The position numbers were made by a program, and so were the translations under genes. The notes under the pieces are model-generated. The model was not told the origin of the DNA, did not search any database, and saw only the letters and a list, made by a program, of their open reading frames with translations. Of a stretch of DNA of 64,000 nucleotides, positions 41,901-52,605 are shown piece by piece. The stretch is from the NCBI GenBank assembly GCA_965644315.1, contig CBFFRQ010000031.1:248001-312000 (forward strand). Direction: 5' to 3'. Positions within the stretch are counted from its first letter, which is position 1. Each line of letters begins with the position of its first letter. Source of the stretch: Caecitellus pseudoparvulus (taxonomy: Eukaryota > Bigyra: Bicosoecida).

Positions 41901-44900
41901 GCGTTCGGCACCGCCGACCTCCACGCACAGCCCCAGTCCGTGCAAGCGTTGCTGAGCGATCTGTCCACGCCCGCCAAGCACTTGGGCCTGGGCGGGGAGT
42001 GGGGGGCGTCCCTGGACATGCTGCTTGCAGCTCAGAAGGCGTGGGTGGGGCCCAGTGTGTCAGATGAACCCGCCCCGCTGGTGCTCCTGCACGGCGGCAG
42101 CGCGACGTCATTCACCCCCACCTCCACGCCCAGCCCCGACCGCCACATGCTTGTGTGTGAACTGCCCCTGCTCCTGCAGTTCCACGGCAGTGACCGGCGC
42201 CAGCTGCCCCTCTTGCTGCCAGCCGTGGACACGGAGGTGTCCAGCAGCGCCTCGGGCCCTGGCCCGGTAGAAGGCGCCAACCTGTGCATTGTGCAAGCTC
42301 TTATGCGGCACTTGGATGGCATGGGCACGCGTGGCGCGGTGGCCCCCCTGTCGAGCACCCATGCGCTGCCTGATGCGGCAGGCATCGCCGCCGCTGCCGC
42401 CGCTGCTGTGGGACCCACGGGCACTGCGAAGCAGCTGGCGCTGCACCTGCGGCATGTCGTGTGGCTGCAGGAGTTTGCAGGCGGGCAGGGCGTGTCTGCG
42501 TTGTGCTTGCACATCCTGAAGAGCGACCACGGGCGCAGCTTGGTAGTGTCAGCCATCCTCTGCCGTACGCCAAGTCTCGAAGCTGGCCAGGCACACCTCG
42601 CAAGCCTGCATGCGTCTGTCGAGGGGGCTTTCCGAGCTGAGCGCGCCGCAGCGGTGCAGCTGCGGCTGCTGGCTCACTCGCACAGCGCACAGGGGGCCAT
42701 GCAGCCTGTCGCAGCCGCCGACGTCGCCGGGACGCTGCACACAGCAGTGGACGACGGCGTGCACTCGCACGTCCTGCTGCCGTTGGATGGCATGGTGGCC
42801 GCCCTGCAGCTGGGCCTGCTGGGCCTGGGTCAGGCCGGCGTGCCGGAGCACGGGCTGCAAGCGCTGCTGACGCGCTGTGCCTCCTCGCTGCAGCAGCGCC
42901 TGGGTGATGCTCTGCTGGATGTGAACTGCAAGCAGTTGATGCTGGGGGACAGCACCGGTGCTGGGGTGTGGGCAGTGGGGCTGCTGCGCCCGCCATTGCC
43001 TGGCAGCTCAGCCGCACTGGAGCCTGGCTTCTTGCGCTTCCAGCTTCCGTGGCAGGTCGTGTCTTCGCCTCTTGGTATTCAGCACGATCGGTTTGGCGCA
43101 TGCGGGTGGGAGGGCGCGGCAGCAGGGCACAGCACACTGCCCCTGGCCCTGGCTGCCGTGCAGTGCGTTGTGCTGCCCCGTGTGTCACCTGGCGACCCCC
43201 GCCCCGAGCCCGGGGTTGGGGCCACTGAGGTGGTCGACATGCAGTTCGAGACCGCTTTCGTGACGGCCCTGCTGGAGTCGGCGTCATGTGACACGTTAGC
43301 TGGTGCCATGGACACGTGGAGGCGGTGGCGCCAGCAGGGGGACCGCGTGTCGCTGGCGCTGCACCTGACGACTGTCTCGCTGCAGCACTTGAAGTGCACT
43401 GATGCCCAGCTGGCGCAGGTGCTGCTGCAGCAGTGCACACACCTGCAGCGTGCGTTGCTGGGAGCTTGGGCAGATTGCCATTGGGCAGTCGCTCTCGCGG
43501 CCCACGCAGCTCGCCCGGCGCCCCCACCGCGCACGTCCCTGCTGCAGGACCCCCTGCGTTTTGCGCGCCTGCCACAGCTGTGCGCCGCCATGGCAGGGCT
43601 GGACCGCCGTCAGCGCCCGGTTGTCTTCGATGTCCCCATCTGGCTGCTGTCCCCCGTGCAGCAGGCTGGCCAGCTCCTGCCCAGCCTGGCAGGCCTGTCC
43701 CCTGTGCAAGTCCGGCGCGCCATCAGCCGGGCGCTGTCCCTGGCGCTGTGGCAGCAGCTGACGGGGACGCTCGTGCACACACGGGAGTGGAGGCTGCAGT
43801 GCTTCGCACCCCCCCTGCAGGTGCTGCCCAGCGCTCCTCCACCCATGCCCAGCGTGTTGGAGGCCTGCCCAGTGTTTGCTCTGTCCCACGCTTCGTCACC
43901 CTGCATCTTGCAGGTGCTGCCTCCTGCCGCCTCCCTGGAACACCACATCACCCTGGTGCAGCGTGGCGGGGGAGAGGTGCCCCCCACCACGCCCAGCGCA
44001 GCGGGTTCCACGCCCCGCTCGTCAGCCGGGACGCAAGCACCCGCCGTGGCGAGGGATGCAGACACTGCTGGCAGTGTCACACTCAGCGTGCCGGATCCCA
44101 ATGCCGCCGGCGCAGGCAAAGCGCACACTGCCAGCAGCAGTGGCGACCCAGCCCAGCCACTTCGGGCGCGAGGGCGCCCCAGCCAACGCAGGTGGGTGCG
44201 GCAACGACGTGTGGCGCGGCCAGCGCCGCCGCCTGCTGGCGAGGCCCAGCCTGGCACGGCAGTGCCCGAAAGCGCCCCAGCCGCCGCCGAGCTGCCGTCT
44301 AATGTCGTCATTGTGCACGAGGAAGCGGCAGACGAACCGCCGGGGCTAAAACGCGTGGACAGCCTGGGCCGGTGGAGCACGCTGTCCGTCGCGTCCACGC
44401 CGCTGCCTGATGGGCCTAGCGACGAAGCCTGCGAGGGCCCCAGCGCCCCCGTGGCAGACCCACTGGCCCTCGTCTGGCCACCCAAGCAGCATGCCTTGTC
44501 AGATGCCTTCGCTCCCATCACTGCCAGTGGCCCCTCGCGCTGGGCCGTGCCCAGCTGCTTGCCCCTGGTGGTGCGTGTCACGGTGCAGAGCGCGCCCGGC
44601 GCGTCTGTGGACGCCGTCTTGGACCTTGTGGCGCGCCAGCTGGAGACGCTGGCAAGCCTGGCCAATGCTGGCACACTGCTTGCACATGCCGCCAGCTCGC
44701 ACAAGCTGAACCCCCTCCTTGCGCCGCTGCCTGATCCGCAGCGGGGCCATGATCGGGTGCAGCTGGGTACCATCCTGCGGCCCCTGCCTGGCGCTGAGCT
44801 CGCAGCCGCCGCCAAGGCGTACGTGGCGACGGCGTCTTCAGTGCACTCCTGTCGCCGCCTGCAAGTGCAAGATGCCGTGGGGGCGGTCCTGCAGCCCTCC

Positions 44901-47900
44901 CCCTGGAAGCACCAGCCGCACAGCTCCATCGGACCGGCGGCGCCGGCTTGGCGCCTGGGGCAGCTGCTGCCGCCTCCCGTCGCAGCTGCCAGTTTGCCGC
45001 TGGCCCCCTATGCGCGCCTGCCGACTGACCCTGCCAAGATCTGTGCCAGCATCGCCCAGGACTGCCTCGTGCCCTTCCACCTTCACAACTGTGGCGGCGT
45101 GTACGTGTACCCCACCAACCCCTCCCGCGAGGAGCAGGGTGCCAGCCTCTGCCCCTGGGCTGCCCGCATCCTGACGGCGCTGGATGCTGCTGCTGAAAGC
45201 CGCCGTCTGAGCAAGGGCAGCACCTCGACGGGCCCATCACTGCGCCTGGCAGGCCAGGCGCTGCGAGGGTCGAGCGTGGACGGCTCCTCGTCCCCCGCGA
45301 CGCCAGAGGGGGCTGCTCTGCCTCGGTCAGCGCCAGGGGGGGGCTTTGGGGGCGACGATCCGGCCGTGCTGACACACTCCCTGTGGGGCAGGTCCCCCCC
45401 CTCCATGTGTGGAGCTGAGGTGTTCATGCTGTGCCTGACAGTGGTGCAGCATGACCAGCTGCTGCAAGTGCTGCAGGACAACCTGGCCGTGCAGCCTCCC
45501 AGTAGCCCCGGCTCTGGCAGCCCCACGGGGTCACACTTGCTCGTGACCATTCACGGCGTGAAGCCCCCTCCCCGAGAGACGGTGGACGGCATCTCACGCA
45601 TCCTGCGGCAGAAACTGGCCGAGTGGACCGGGGAAGTGCTATCCACAGCCCTCGTGCGAAATCCCCAGTTCAAGCTGACCATGGCAGATGTGGCGCTGCT
45701 GCTGCCCTGGACTCGGGCGCTGTCCCGGCAGGTAGCCCCGGCTTGGGTCGCCGCCAGCAGGTATGCCGCGACGCACGGCGACATGGCGTGCGTGGGGGAC
45801 AAGCCACTCATGTCCCCGCCCCCGGCTCCGCAGTCGGGGGACGTGCACGTGGCTTGGTCAGGCCGAGTGCAGCCTGCTGCCTGCTCCCTGCTCTGCGCTG
45901 ACCTGCACTGGGCGGACACGCTGACTTTGGCGCAGTACACGGCCTTTTTGCCTTTCATCGTCGACTCAGTGCAGCAGTTGCTGCTGCAAGTGAGTCTGAC
46001 TCAGGAGTGCCGGGCAGCCTTGTTGCAGGGGAGAAGGGGGGTGCCCCAGCCTGGGGCGACGTACAGCACTGCACACGCCGAGCACGCCGGCCACCCCGAC
46101 AGCAGCCATGGGAGTGCCATTTCCAGCCCCCGACTCTCCAGTCAAGCCGCTGCCGAGCGCACCGGGCCGGCTGTGTGCACACGTTCGCTCTTCGCCTTCG
46201 CACGGGAGCACTCCACGGCGACTGCTGTGGCGGCGGCGCCGCGTCTGGCGGCCACCACCATCCGATCCCTGAAAGTGCCCGGCGCAAAGGAGCAAGTGCA
46301 TGCTAAAATTGGCGGTGGCCTGGCCCTTGTGTCTGTGACGCTGGTGGTGCCACAGGCAGCCCACCAGCAGCGCGGGGCAGCCGATGGCAGAGACCCAGAC
46401 ACGGTGGCATTGAAGCACGCTTCGCAAGACCAAGCCTTGGCTTTGGCGAGACAGCTCTTCCACGACTGCATGGACTGCTCTCACCCAGACGAGTTGTGCA
46501 GTGCCTTTGCCAGCCACATTCTACCGGTGGCAGCCGCTGGCCGGGCCGGCAGCGCGGTGGAAGGAGCTTTCCTGCCAACGCTGGCCAGGCTGCCGAGCAG
46601 CTGCCCAGCATCCCCCCTCATGGTGTTACTGGAGGTGTGGAGCCCCATGAACAGTGAGGCGAGATGGAAGAACTCCTCAGCCTTGTTGGAGGCGGTGCAG
46701 GGGCAGGTACAGAGGGCATGGCGGGCGTGGGTGGCGTCCTGTGCGCCCATCCCCCACCCCACTGCCTCACCCAGCGCACTTCTGCAACCGGTAAGCCCCG
46801 GTGCAGCGACCAGCCCTGGCGTGCCCCCAGGCCCGGCCCATCGCTGGGCCTTGCAGCTGTGGCGGTATCTCTCCTCCTCCGCCAGCACAGCGCTGCCTCT
46901 GCCTCCTCCCGCTTATACCAGCACTGCTGTCGGCTGGTCCACGCAAGACATGAACCCACAGCAGTGGGCAAAGGTTCTGCAAAGCTCTGCGGGACCGACT
47001 GCCGAGTTGCAGCCAGCCCTGCGGAGTCCGAGCCTGGGTCGTGAGCCCTCCTCCTCCAGCGACATGGCGGTCCTCACCGCGTCAGACTTGACGCCTCTCG
47101 GCACAGCCCTGAGCTCTGTCTTTGCACTGGAGGGCGCAGCAGGGGATGCCAGCGTTGTGGCGGGCGCCTTGGCGCGAAGCCTCAGCGCTGACGGGGCCCT
47201 ACCTCCAGGAACAGTGCTGCAGGCAGTGCCAGCGGTTGCAGAGCCCCAGGAGGCACAGCCAGCCCCCCCGCCTCCCACATCGCCGACACGTCGCCAGAAC
47301 AGCGCCATGCGTCGCGGCCGGTTCAGCCAGGGCCGCGCCTTTCCACCTGGCATGGCAGCACCGCCCCCTACCAGTCGCAAGAGCCTGCCTCCCTCACAAG
47401 CGCTGCAGGCCACTGCAGATGGTAGCTGGGCGTGGGTCGTGCTGCGCCTGCAAAGCAGTGCTGCAGCAGGCGTGAATGGCCCCATGCGGGAAGACCTGCT
47501 GCAGGGCCAGTACGCAGTGATGTTGCTGCGGCACCTGAAGGAACGTGCCGCAGAGGCAAGGCTGGGGCCGGGCGAGGCCTCCCAGGCTACGGCAGCGGGG
47601 CTGGCCTCCACGCCAGACAGCCACGGTGGCGTGTTGGGCGGCGATTCCCCGACGCCAGGGTCCCTCGAGATGTGCCCGCCTGCTGCAGGGGCGTTGTCCC
47701 CCGCCACCCCCCTGCAGCGCACGACCAGCTCCGTGTCTGCGGGGAGGCTGGGCGATCGGCAGCACGGTTCAGACACTGCATTGATGTCCCCCATCCGAGG
47801 CTCCAGTGTCGGTGGGGACATTTCCTTCACGATGGGGGGCACACCGCGCGCAGATTCCCCCGGCTCTAGCAGCGCCGCATCGGGGGGGGATGTGGGGCAG

Positions 47901-48830
47901 GCACCCACCTCCACTTTCGCGCCGGGGTCGGGCGACATGCCCATGCACCTCGCCACAGCAGAACGCCACGTCACGCCGCCCGACATTTCAGACCTGCTGT
48001 CCCCCGTCGCGGCGGCGAGCTTCGCTGCTCGGGCGCTGTTGCGGTGCGCTGCAGGCACGGCTGGGCGCTCCCTGGCCAAGTGCATGGTGGGGGCACGCCT
48101 GGCGCACAGGCTGCAGGTGCTGCCCTCCCAAGTGGATCCCTTGCCCCACGTGGATGTCATGACTGACGGGCGGTATCTGCACGGCGCCCTGCGCTCCAGC
48201 GTCAGCCTGCCGCTGCCCGGCGACTCAGCGGGGGATGCGGCCCAGGCGTCCGTCACGTCTCCCCTGGGGGGCGTGGCTTCTCCCACGGCCGCCTCAGAGC
48301 GGTACTCAGATAGCGGGGCCACCGCAGACGCCGCCGGGACCCGACTTGTGTGGCGGATCTCCTTCTCAGAGCCACCGTGCTTCACGGCTGAGTTGCTGCG
48401 GGCGGCAGCAGAGGGGGGCTTGCTGGCAGCAACACACTTGCCGGGGCAGGCCACACCCTTTCGGGCATCCCACTGGGCCACCCTCGCGCCGCTGCTGCAG
48501 GTGTCCTTGGTTGCCGCCTGGCACACAGGCGCGCCCCTGCCCCCGCCCAAGGAGACCTCCTCCGACTCTCTGCCTGGTGCCGCGGAGGATGACGGCGTGG
48601 CAGACGCGGCAGGTGTCGTGACTCGCTCGTGGCACGGTGAATTGCTGCCGTTGCCCGTGGCGGCCCTGTGGTGCCGCGAGGGCCTGCTCCTGGCAGGCGT
48701 TGAGCCACCCTCTTCACAGGAGAGCAAGTGCTCCGTGCACGTCCTGGCTAGCTCGGGGTGCCCTGGGTCAGTGTTGCTGCATGTGCTCAGCGCCCTGCGC
48801 CCGGGTGAGGTGGTGTTGCCGTTGGAGTAA
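38978..48830 (+). CDS. Giant SZT2-like protein (possible KICSTOR subunit)
   Basis: Exon 1 38978-39256 (GTGAGT donor) and a main exon to 48830; about 3230 residues. Resuming at 39420 after GAAGCAG keeps phase, but the CCCACAG at 39302 could instead bring in an extra exon, so this junction is unsettled. The order of the N-terminal part recalls SZT2: a von-Willebrand-like start (SLLTVAIDASVSAFTPYAEE), HTIVVLTDGTNGV, then DTTGLHMLSHASGGRC and LLALRLRKGFQLIAF, comparable to ITDGV, KFIAMATFGSY and VRLREGY in SZT2. The length is close to human SZT2 (~3400). SZT2 recruits GATOR1 to lysosomes to restrain mTORC1 when nutrients fall. No membrane segment is obvious; long Ser/Pro/Ala-rich linkers interrupt the ordered parts. 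GTGAGT...TTGCAG at 45989-46027 could be a tiny in-frame intron. Confidence 0.6.
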
Positions 48831-48867
48831 GGGGAAAGCTTGTGCACGCGGGAAGCGGCGGTTCAGC

Positions 48868-49319
48868 TCAAGCCCAGGCTTTGGTGAGGGAGTAGAAGAG
48901 CTGCAGCTGCCCGGACACTTGGAAGTTGCGGTGCAGGTCCCCCACGCTTTGGTGTGCTGAGGGGATGAAGGACGAATTCACGTAGACGAACTGCAAGGGG
49001 CGTGCACGTTCGCGTCGTGTCGCAGTGCCTCACGACAGCCAACGGCCAGCATGAACATACCAGATCAGCTTCATCACCCAACTTCAACATCTTTCGCAGG
49101 AAACTCGCCACCTGCGGCTCCGCAGAGTGCGGAAGTTGATACCCACCCCGCCTTTTGCGTTGCGGCAGACAGCAGCGGCCTTCGCACCTTTCCGAAGGTC
49201 TCTTTTGGGTTAACATTGAAGCCGTTCTTCTTCATGATTGGAGCGCCGCCCACTGCTTTGAACATCACCTTGACGGCGGCTGGCTTGGCGGCTGGCTTGG
49301 CGGCTGCTGCTGCTGCCAT
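48868..49319 (-). CDS. ATG12: ATG12 ubiquitin-like autophagy protein without C-terminal glycine
   Basis: Exons 49319-49188, 49111-49061, 48990-48868; 101 residues, all phase 0 junctions (donors GTGCGA and GTATGT). After an Ala/Lys-Pro N terminus come KVMFKAVGGAPIMKKNGFNV, FGKVASFLRKMLKLG and FVYVNSSFIPSAHQSVGDLH, then RNFQVSGQLQLFYSLTKAW, the complete ATG12 fold (compare FVYVNSAFSPxPDxxVxxL and ending AWG). The last codon before TGA is GCT, so the chain ends ...KAWA, not ...AWG. Glycine is needed for ATG7/ATG10-dependent conjugation to ATG5. Apicomplexa and some yeasts that lost it use noncovalent ATG12-ATG5 complexes, so this may do the same. Only 37 bases separate its stop from that of the SZT2-like gene, and this spacer lacks the AATGCATT motif. 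Confidence 0.9.
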
Positions 49320-49443
49320 GACTGTGCTGCGTGGTACCTGAATGCACAGCCGTCACAACGCCCCGTGGGTTGGCATAACCGACGGACAGCAGGTCGGAAA
49401 ATTAATTATTAAGGCAATCCACGTGCTTCCAGTGGAATGTGAC

Positions 49444-49450
49444 ATGCATT
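49444..49450 (-). terminator. 3'-end motif ATGCATT
   Basis: Starts 20 bases past the ALIX stop codon on the minus strand, followed by GG instead of the full palindrome. Confidence 0.35.
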
Positions 49451-49469
49451 GGGTACTGCAGGGGGGGAA

Positions 49470-52342
49470 TCACCTGAGAGGCACCAGCACTGTGCGGCCG
49501 CCGGCGTACTGGCGAAGCTCAAATCCTTCAGGAACCTGCATCACCTGCCCAGGCTGGGGCGCCGGAACCTCAATGGCTCCAGGGGGCAGCTGCAGTGGCT
49601 GGGCGGGAGCCGGCGCAGGTGCGGGTGCAGGGGCAGGCGCTGGGGCTGGTGTTGTTGCAAGCACCTGGTACTGCTGGGACGGCATGGGCTGGCTGGCAGG
49701 GGCGCCGTATGCATACTGTGTAGCATGCTGCGGGGGTGGTTGTTGCTGGCCAGGGAAGGCTGCAGGCCCCCCTTCACGGGGTGGGCCACCAGCCCCGCCT
49801 GCACCCACGCCGTACGAGTACGCGGCCGGTGCTGGCACGGGCTGTGCGGCTGCCCAGGATTGCGGGGGAGGGGGGCCGCCCCACGAGCCAGCTTGCTGTG
49901 GGCCTGCACCTGTGGGGCCCACTGGGGGGGGGCTTGCAGTGGGCGGGGGCGTAGCCGGTTGTGCTGCGACGGAGCGAGCGAAGGCTGCGTCTTGCTCAGC
50001 CTGTGCCGACGCTGCCAGCTGCAGGAGCAGGTCTTTTCGCTGTTCCTGCCGCGCGTGGCACGTGTCCTGCACTGTGCGCAGGAGGGTGTCAGCGTGACCC
50101 CGCAGGCCTGCGTAGAACAGCTCGCCCTCCTTCAAGTTGGACCGGATTTCGTCGAATTTGTCCACGCCCACCTGCAGCATCTGCAGCGCGTCTCGACGGG
50201 CGACAGCCGTCCTGTCCAGCTGCGCCACCTCCCCCCACCGCTCATTCAAAGTGGAGATCTTGTCTGTCAGCGCCTGCAGTGGTGTGAAGTACGCTTCATC
50301 TAGCGCAGCGCGGGAGCCCTCGAACGCAGCGCGACAGGATCGGTCTGACTCCTCCAGCATGGTCAGATTAGCGGGTGGCACGCGCTCAAACACCGCTGCT
50401 GCTGCCGGAGCGTCCATTACACTGCCCATGTGCCGCTTCACGGCGTCCTCCCTCCCCGCCACGAGAGCATCCAGCTCCTCCAGCGCGGCCTTCAGGGCCT
50501 GCCGGACCTGCTCAACGGAGTCACCACCGCTCGCGCCAGCTGCCCCGCCCCCTACGGCGGGCAGGGTGGCCTGGATGTCTGCCTTGCTGCGGCCGACGGC
50601 TGCCAGTGCACTGCCAAAGCGCTCCAGCTTGGCGCTCACCTGGCTGTCCGCGTTGGCTGCCGTCGCCATCACGCTGCGCAGGCGTTCCAGGCGGGCCTTC
50701 TCATCGGCAAAGGCACGCTCGGCAGGGAAGACCTTCCACGCCTCCCCATGCTGCGCCTTCTGCTTGGCGTCCTCCTGCTCTTCGATTTGCATCTGCTCGG
50801 CTGCTGCGTGCAGGGTTGTGCCAGCCTGCTCCCCCATGCGCTTGTTTGCAGCCAGCAGGCGCGCAAGCTCTGCAGCCCCGCCCTGGATGTGGGTGGCCTC
50901 AATCTTGGACCACAGCGCATCAGGGATGCCGCCCTCGCCTGAGCCTGCAGCATGCAGTGCACCCGGTAGGCCCATGGAGGCCAGCGTGGCCCTTGCCGTG
51001 TCTGCAGCCTCCTGAGCTTCCCCCCGCACAGCGGCCAGCCGCTCCTCCCGCCACTGGCTGAACCGGGACAGCGCCGAGCTGACCTGGGCAGAGACCAGCG
51101 TGGCAAAGGGCTTCGGTGCAGCGCCCTCCACTTCAGGGTAAGCTGGGAGGGCAGGCGTGGAGAGCTTGGCCATGGGGGCTGGCTGCACCTGGGGCAGGTC
51201 GCCCTGGTCGGGCACCAGGTTCATGTAGATGGTGTTGTTGTCCTCCACGGCCTGCGCCTTGCGGGCGACGATGTGGCTGAGAAGGGAAGACGCGGCATCA
51301 GCAAAGATGCCCTTCTTCTGCGCCAGCGCAATCGCAGCGCGCACTGCGCGCTCCGCGAGGTCCAGGTACGCGATCTCCACGCCGTACCCCTCGGCCTCGG
51401 CCTCAGCCTTGGCCAGGGCTGCCTTCGATTGCTGGTGGTATGCCACGGCGTGGAAGCAGTGCTGCTGGAACTGCAAGTTCGCAGACCAGTGGAAGGCGCG
51501 GGTGATGGAGCGGTAGTCGGGGTGCTGCCCCTTGACCATGTGGGACGCAGCACTGCCGAAGAGGGCAGCGGCGTGCATGGCCAGGCGTGCCCTGACAGCA
51601 GGCGAGGAAGACGTCATGCCCGTCCGCTCAAAGTAGCACACCTGTGCCTGGGCCAGCATGCAGTCCACCAGCATACTCAGGCCCGCTGGCTGCAGGTCAT
51701 TGGGTAGGTTGCCCAGCAGGTGTGGCGCCAACTCGTCCCGGACAAAGGCAAAGGCGTGCGCAGCCTGCAGGAAGCGCTTGGCGGCCCCCTTGACACCTTC
51801 TTCGGTGTGGCGGTCCAGCACAAGGGCTGCCTGGCTGTGCCAGGCGCCGATGTTGAAGGCCACATTGGCGCGCTCCCAAGCCCAGCTCGTGTGGGACAGC
51901 GTCTTGCTGGGCACCAGGCTGTCACCCCACGTGAAGCTCTCCTTCACTGCAGACACGCTCACAGGAAGCTTCACTTGCAGTGTGCCTGCCACAGCATAGT
52001 ACCTGGGTGCAGGAGCGGCAGGGTGTGTGCAGGAGATGGTGGTGGCTGCACACACTTTCCGGGAAGTGCGCACGCTGCGGCACGCACTGCACCAGGGCTG
52101 TCAAGGACGCATCGTTGGGCTCTGCCACTTGCGAGACGCTGTGTCGAAGTGAATGCAGCTCGGCGATGCTGCTCTCTTGCTTGGTCGCTTCCTCCTGCGC
52201 GTGGTGAGGCGGGGGGACGTGCCGCGGAGGCGTGGTGACGGAGAAACGCTGGCCGTACCGAGGAGAAGGCTTTTGTGATGAATGACCGCACTGTGCGGTC
52301 AAAGGTCCCGCTGCGGGTAGTTTTGAAGGGGACGCGAATCAT
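49470..52342 (-). CDS. PDCD6IP: ALIX/Bro1 ESCRT-associated protein
   Basis: Exons 52342-52259, 52194-52088, 52002-49470; 907 residues. The start MIRVPFKTTRSGTFDRTVRS and the Bro1 domain (to about 400) show YYAVAGTLQVKLPVSVSAVK, ESFTWGDSL, WERANVAFNIGAWHSQAA, MLVDCMLAQAQVCYFERTGM and YRSITRAFHWSANLQFQQHC. A helical V-domain follows (about 420-720; LMGVL-like arms with KIEATHIQGGAAELARLL), then a Pro/Gly/Ala/Gln-rich tail with SYGVGAGGAGGPP and poly-PA. In other eukaryotes the Bro1 domain binds CHMP4/Snf7 and the tail binds ESCRT-I and ALG-2, serving multivesicular-body formation, cytokinesis and membrane repair. Donors are GTACGG and GTGCGT. It is upstream and in tandem with ATG12. Confidence 0.94.
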
Positions 52343-52605
52343 GGCTAGGGTGGGCGCGCACAGGCGCTTGGACCGTGTGCCAGTGTGTGGCTGTGGAGCT
52401 GGCAGGTTTGAGGGGAGCTGGCGCAGGCAGCTTGTGCAGGCGTGACTTGCTTCGTGAGCGTACGGCGTCGGCGGGACGCGAGGATTCAACTGCCGTGAGG
52501 AACGGTTGTGCTGAGGAACGTACATTGTTCGAAGAGACATTAGATCAAGAGTGTGTGCAGAGGGAGGGCTGCCTGCCCGTCGCCAGGCAGCGCTTGCCGC
52601 CGCAC

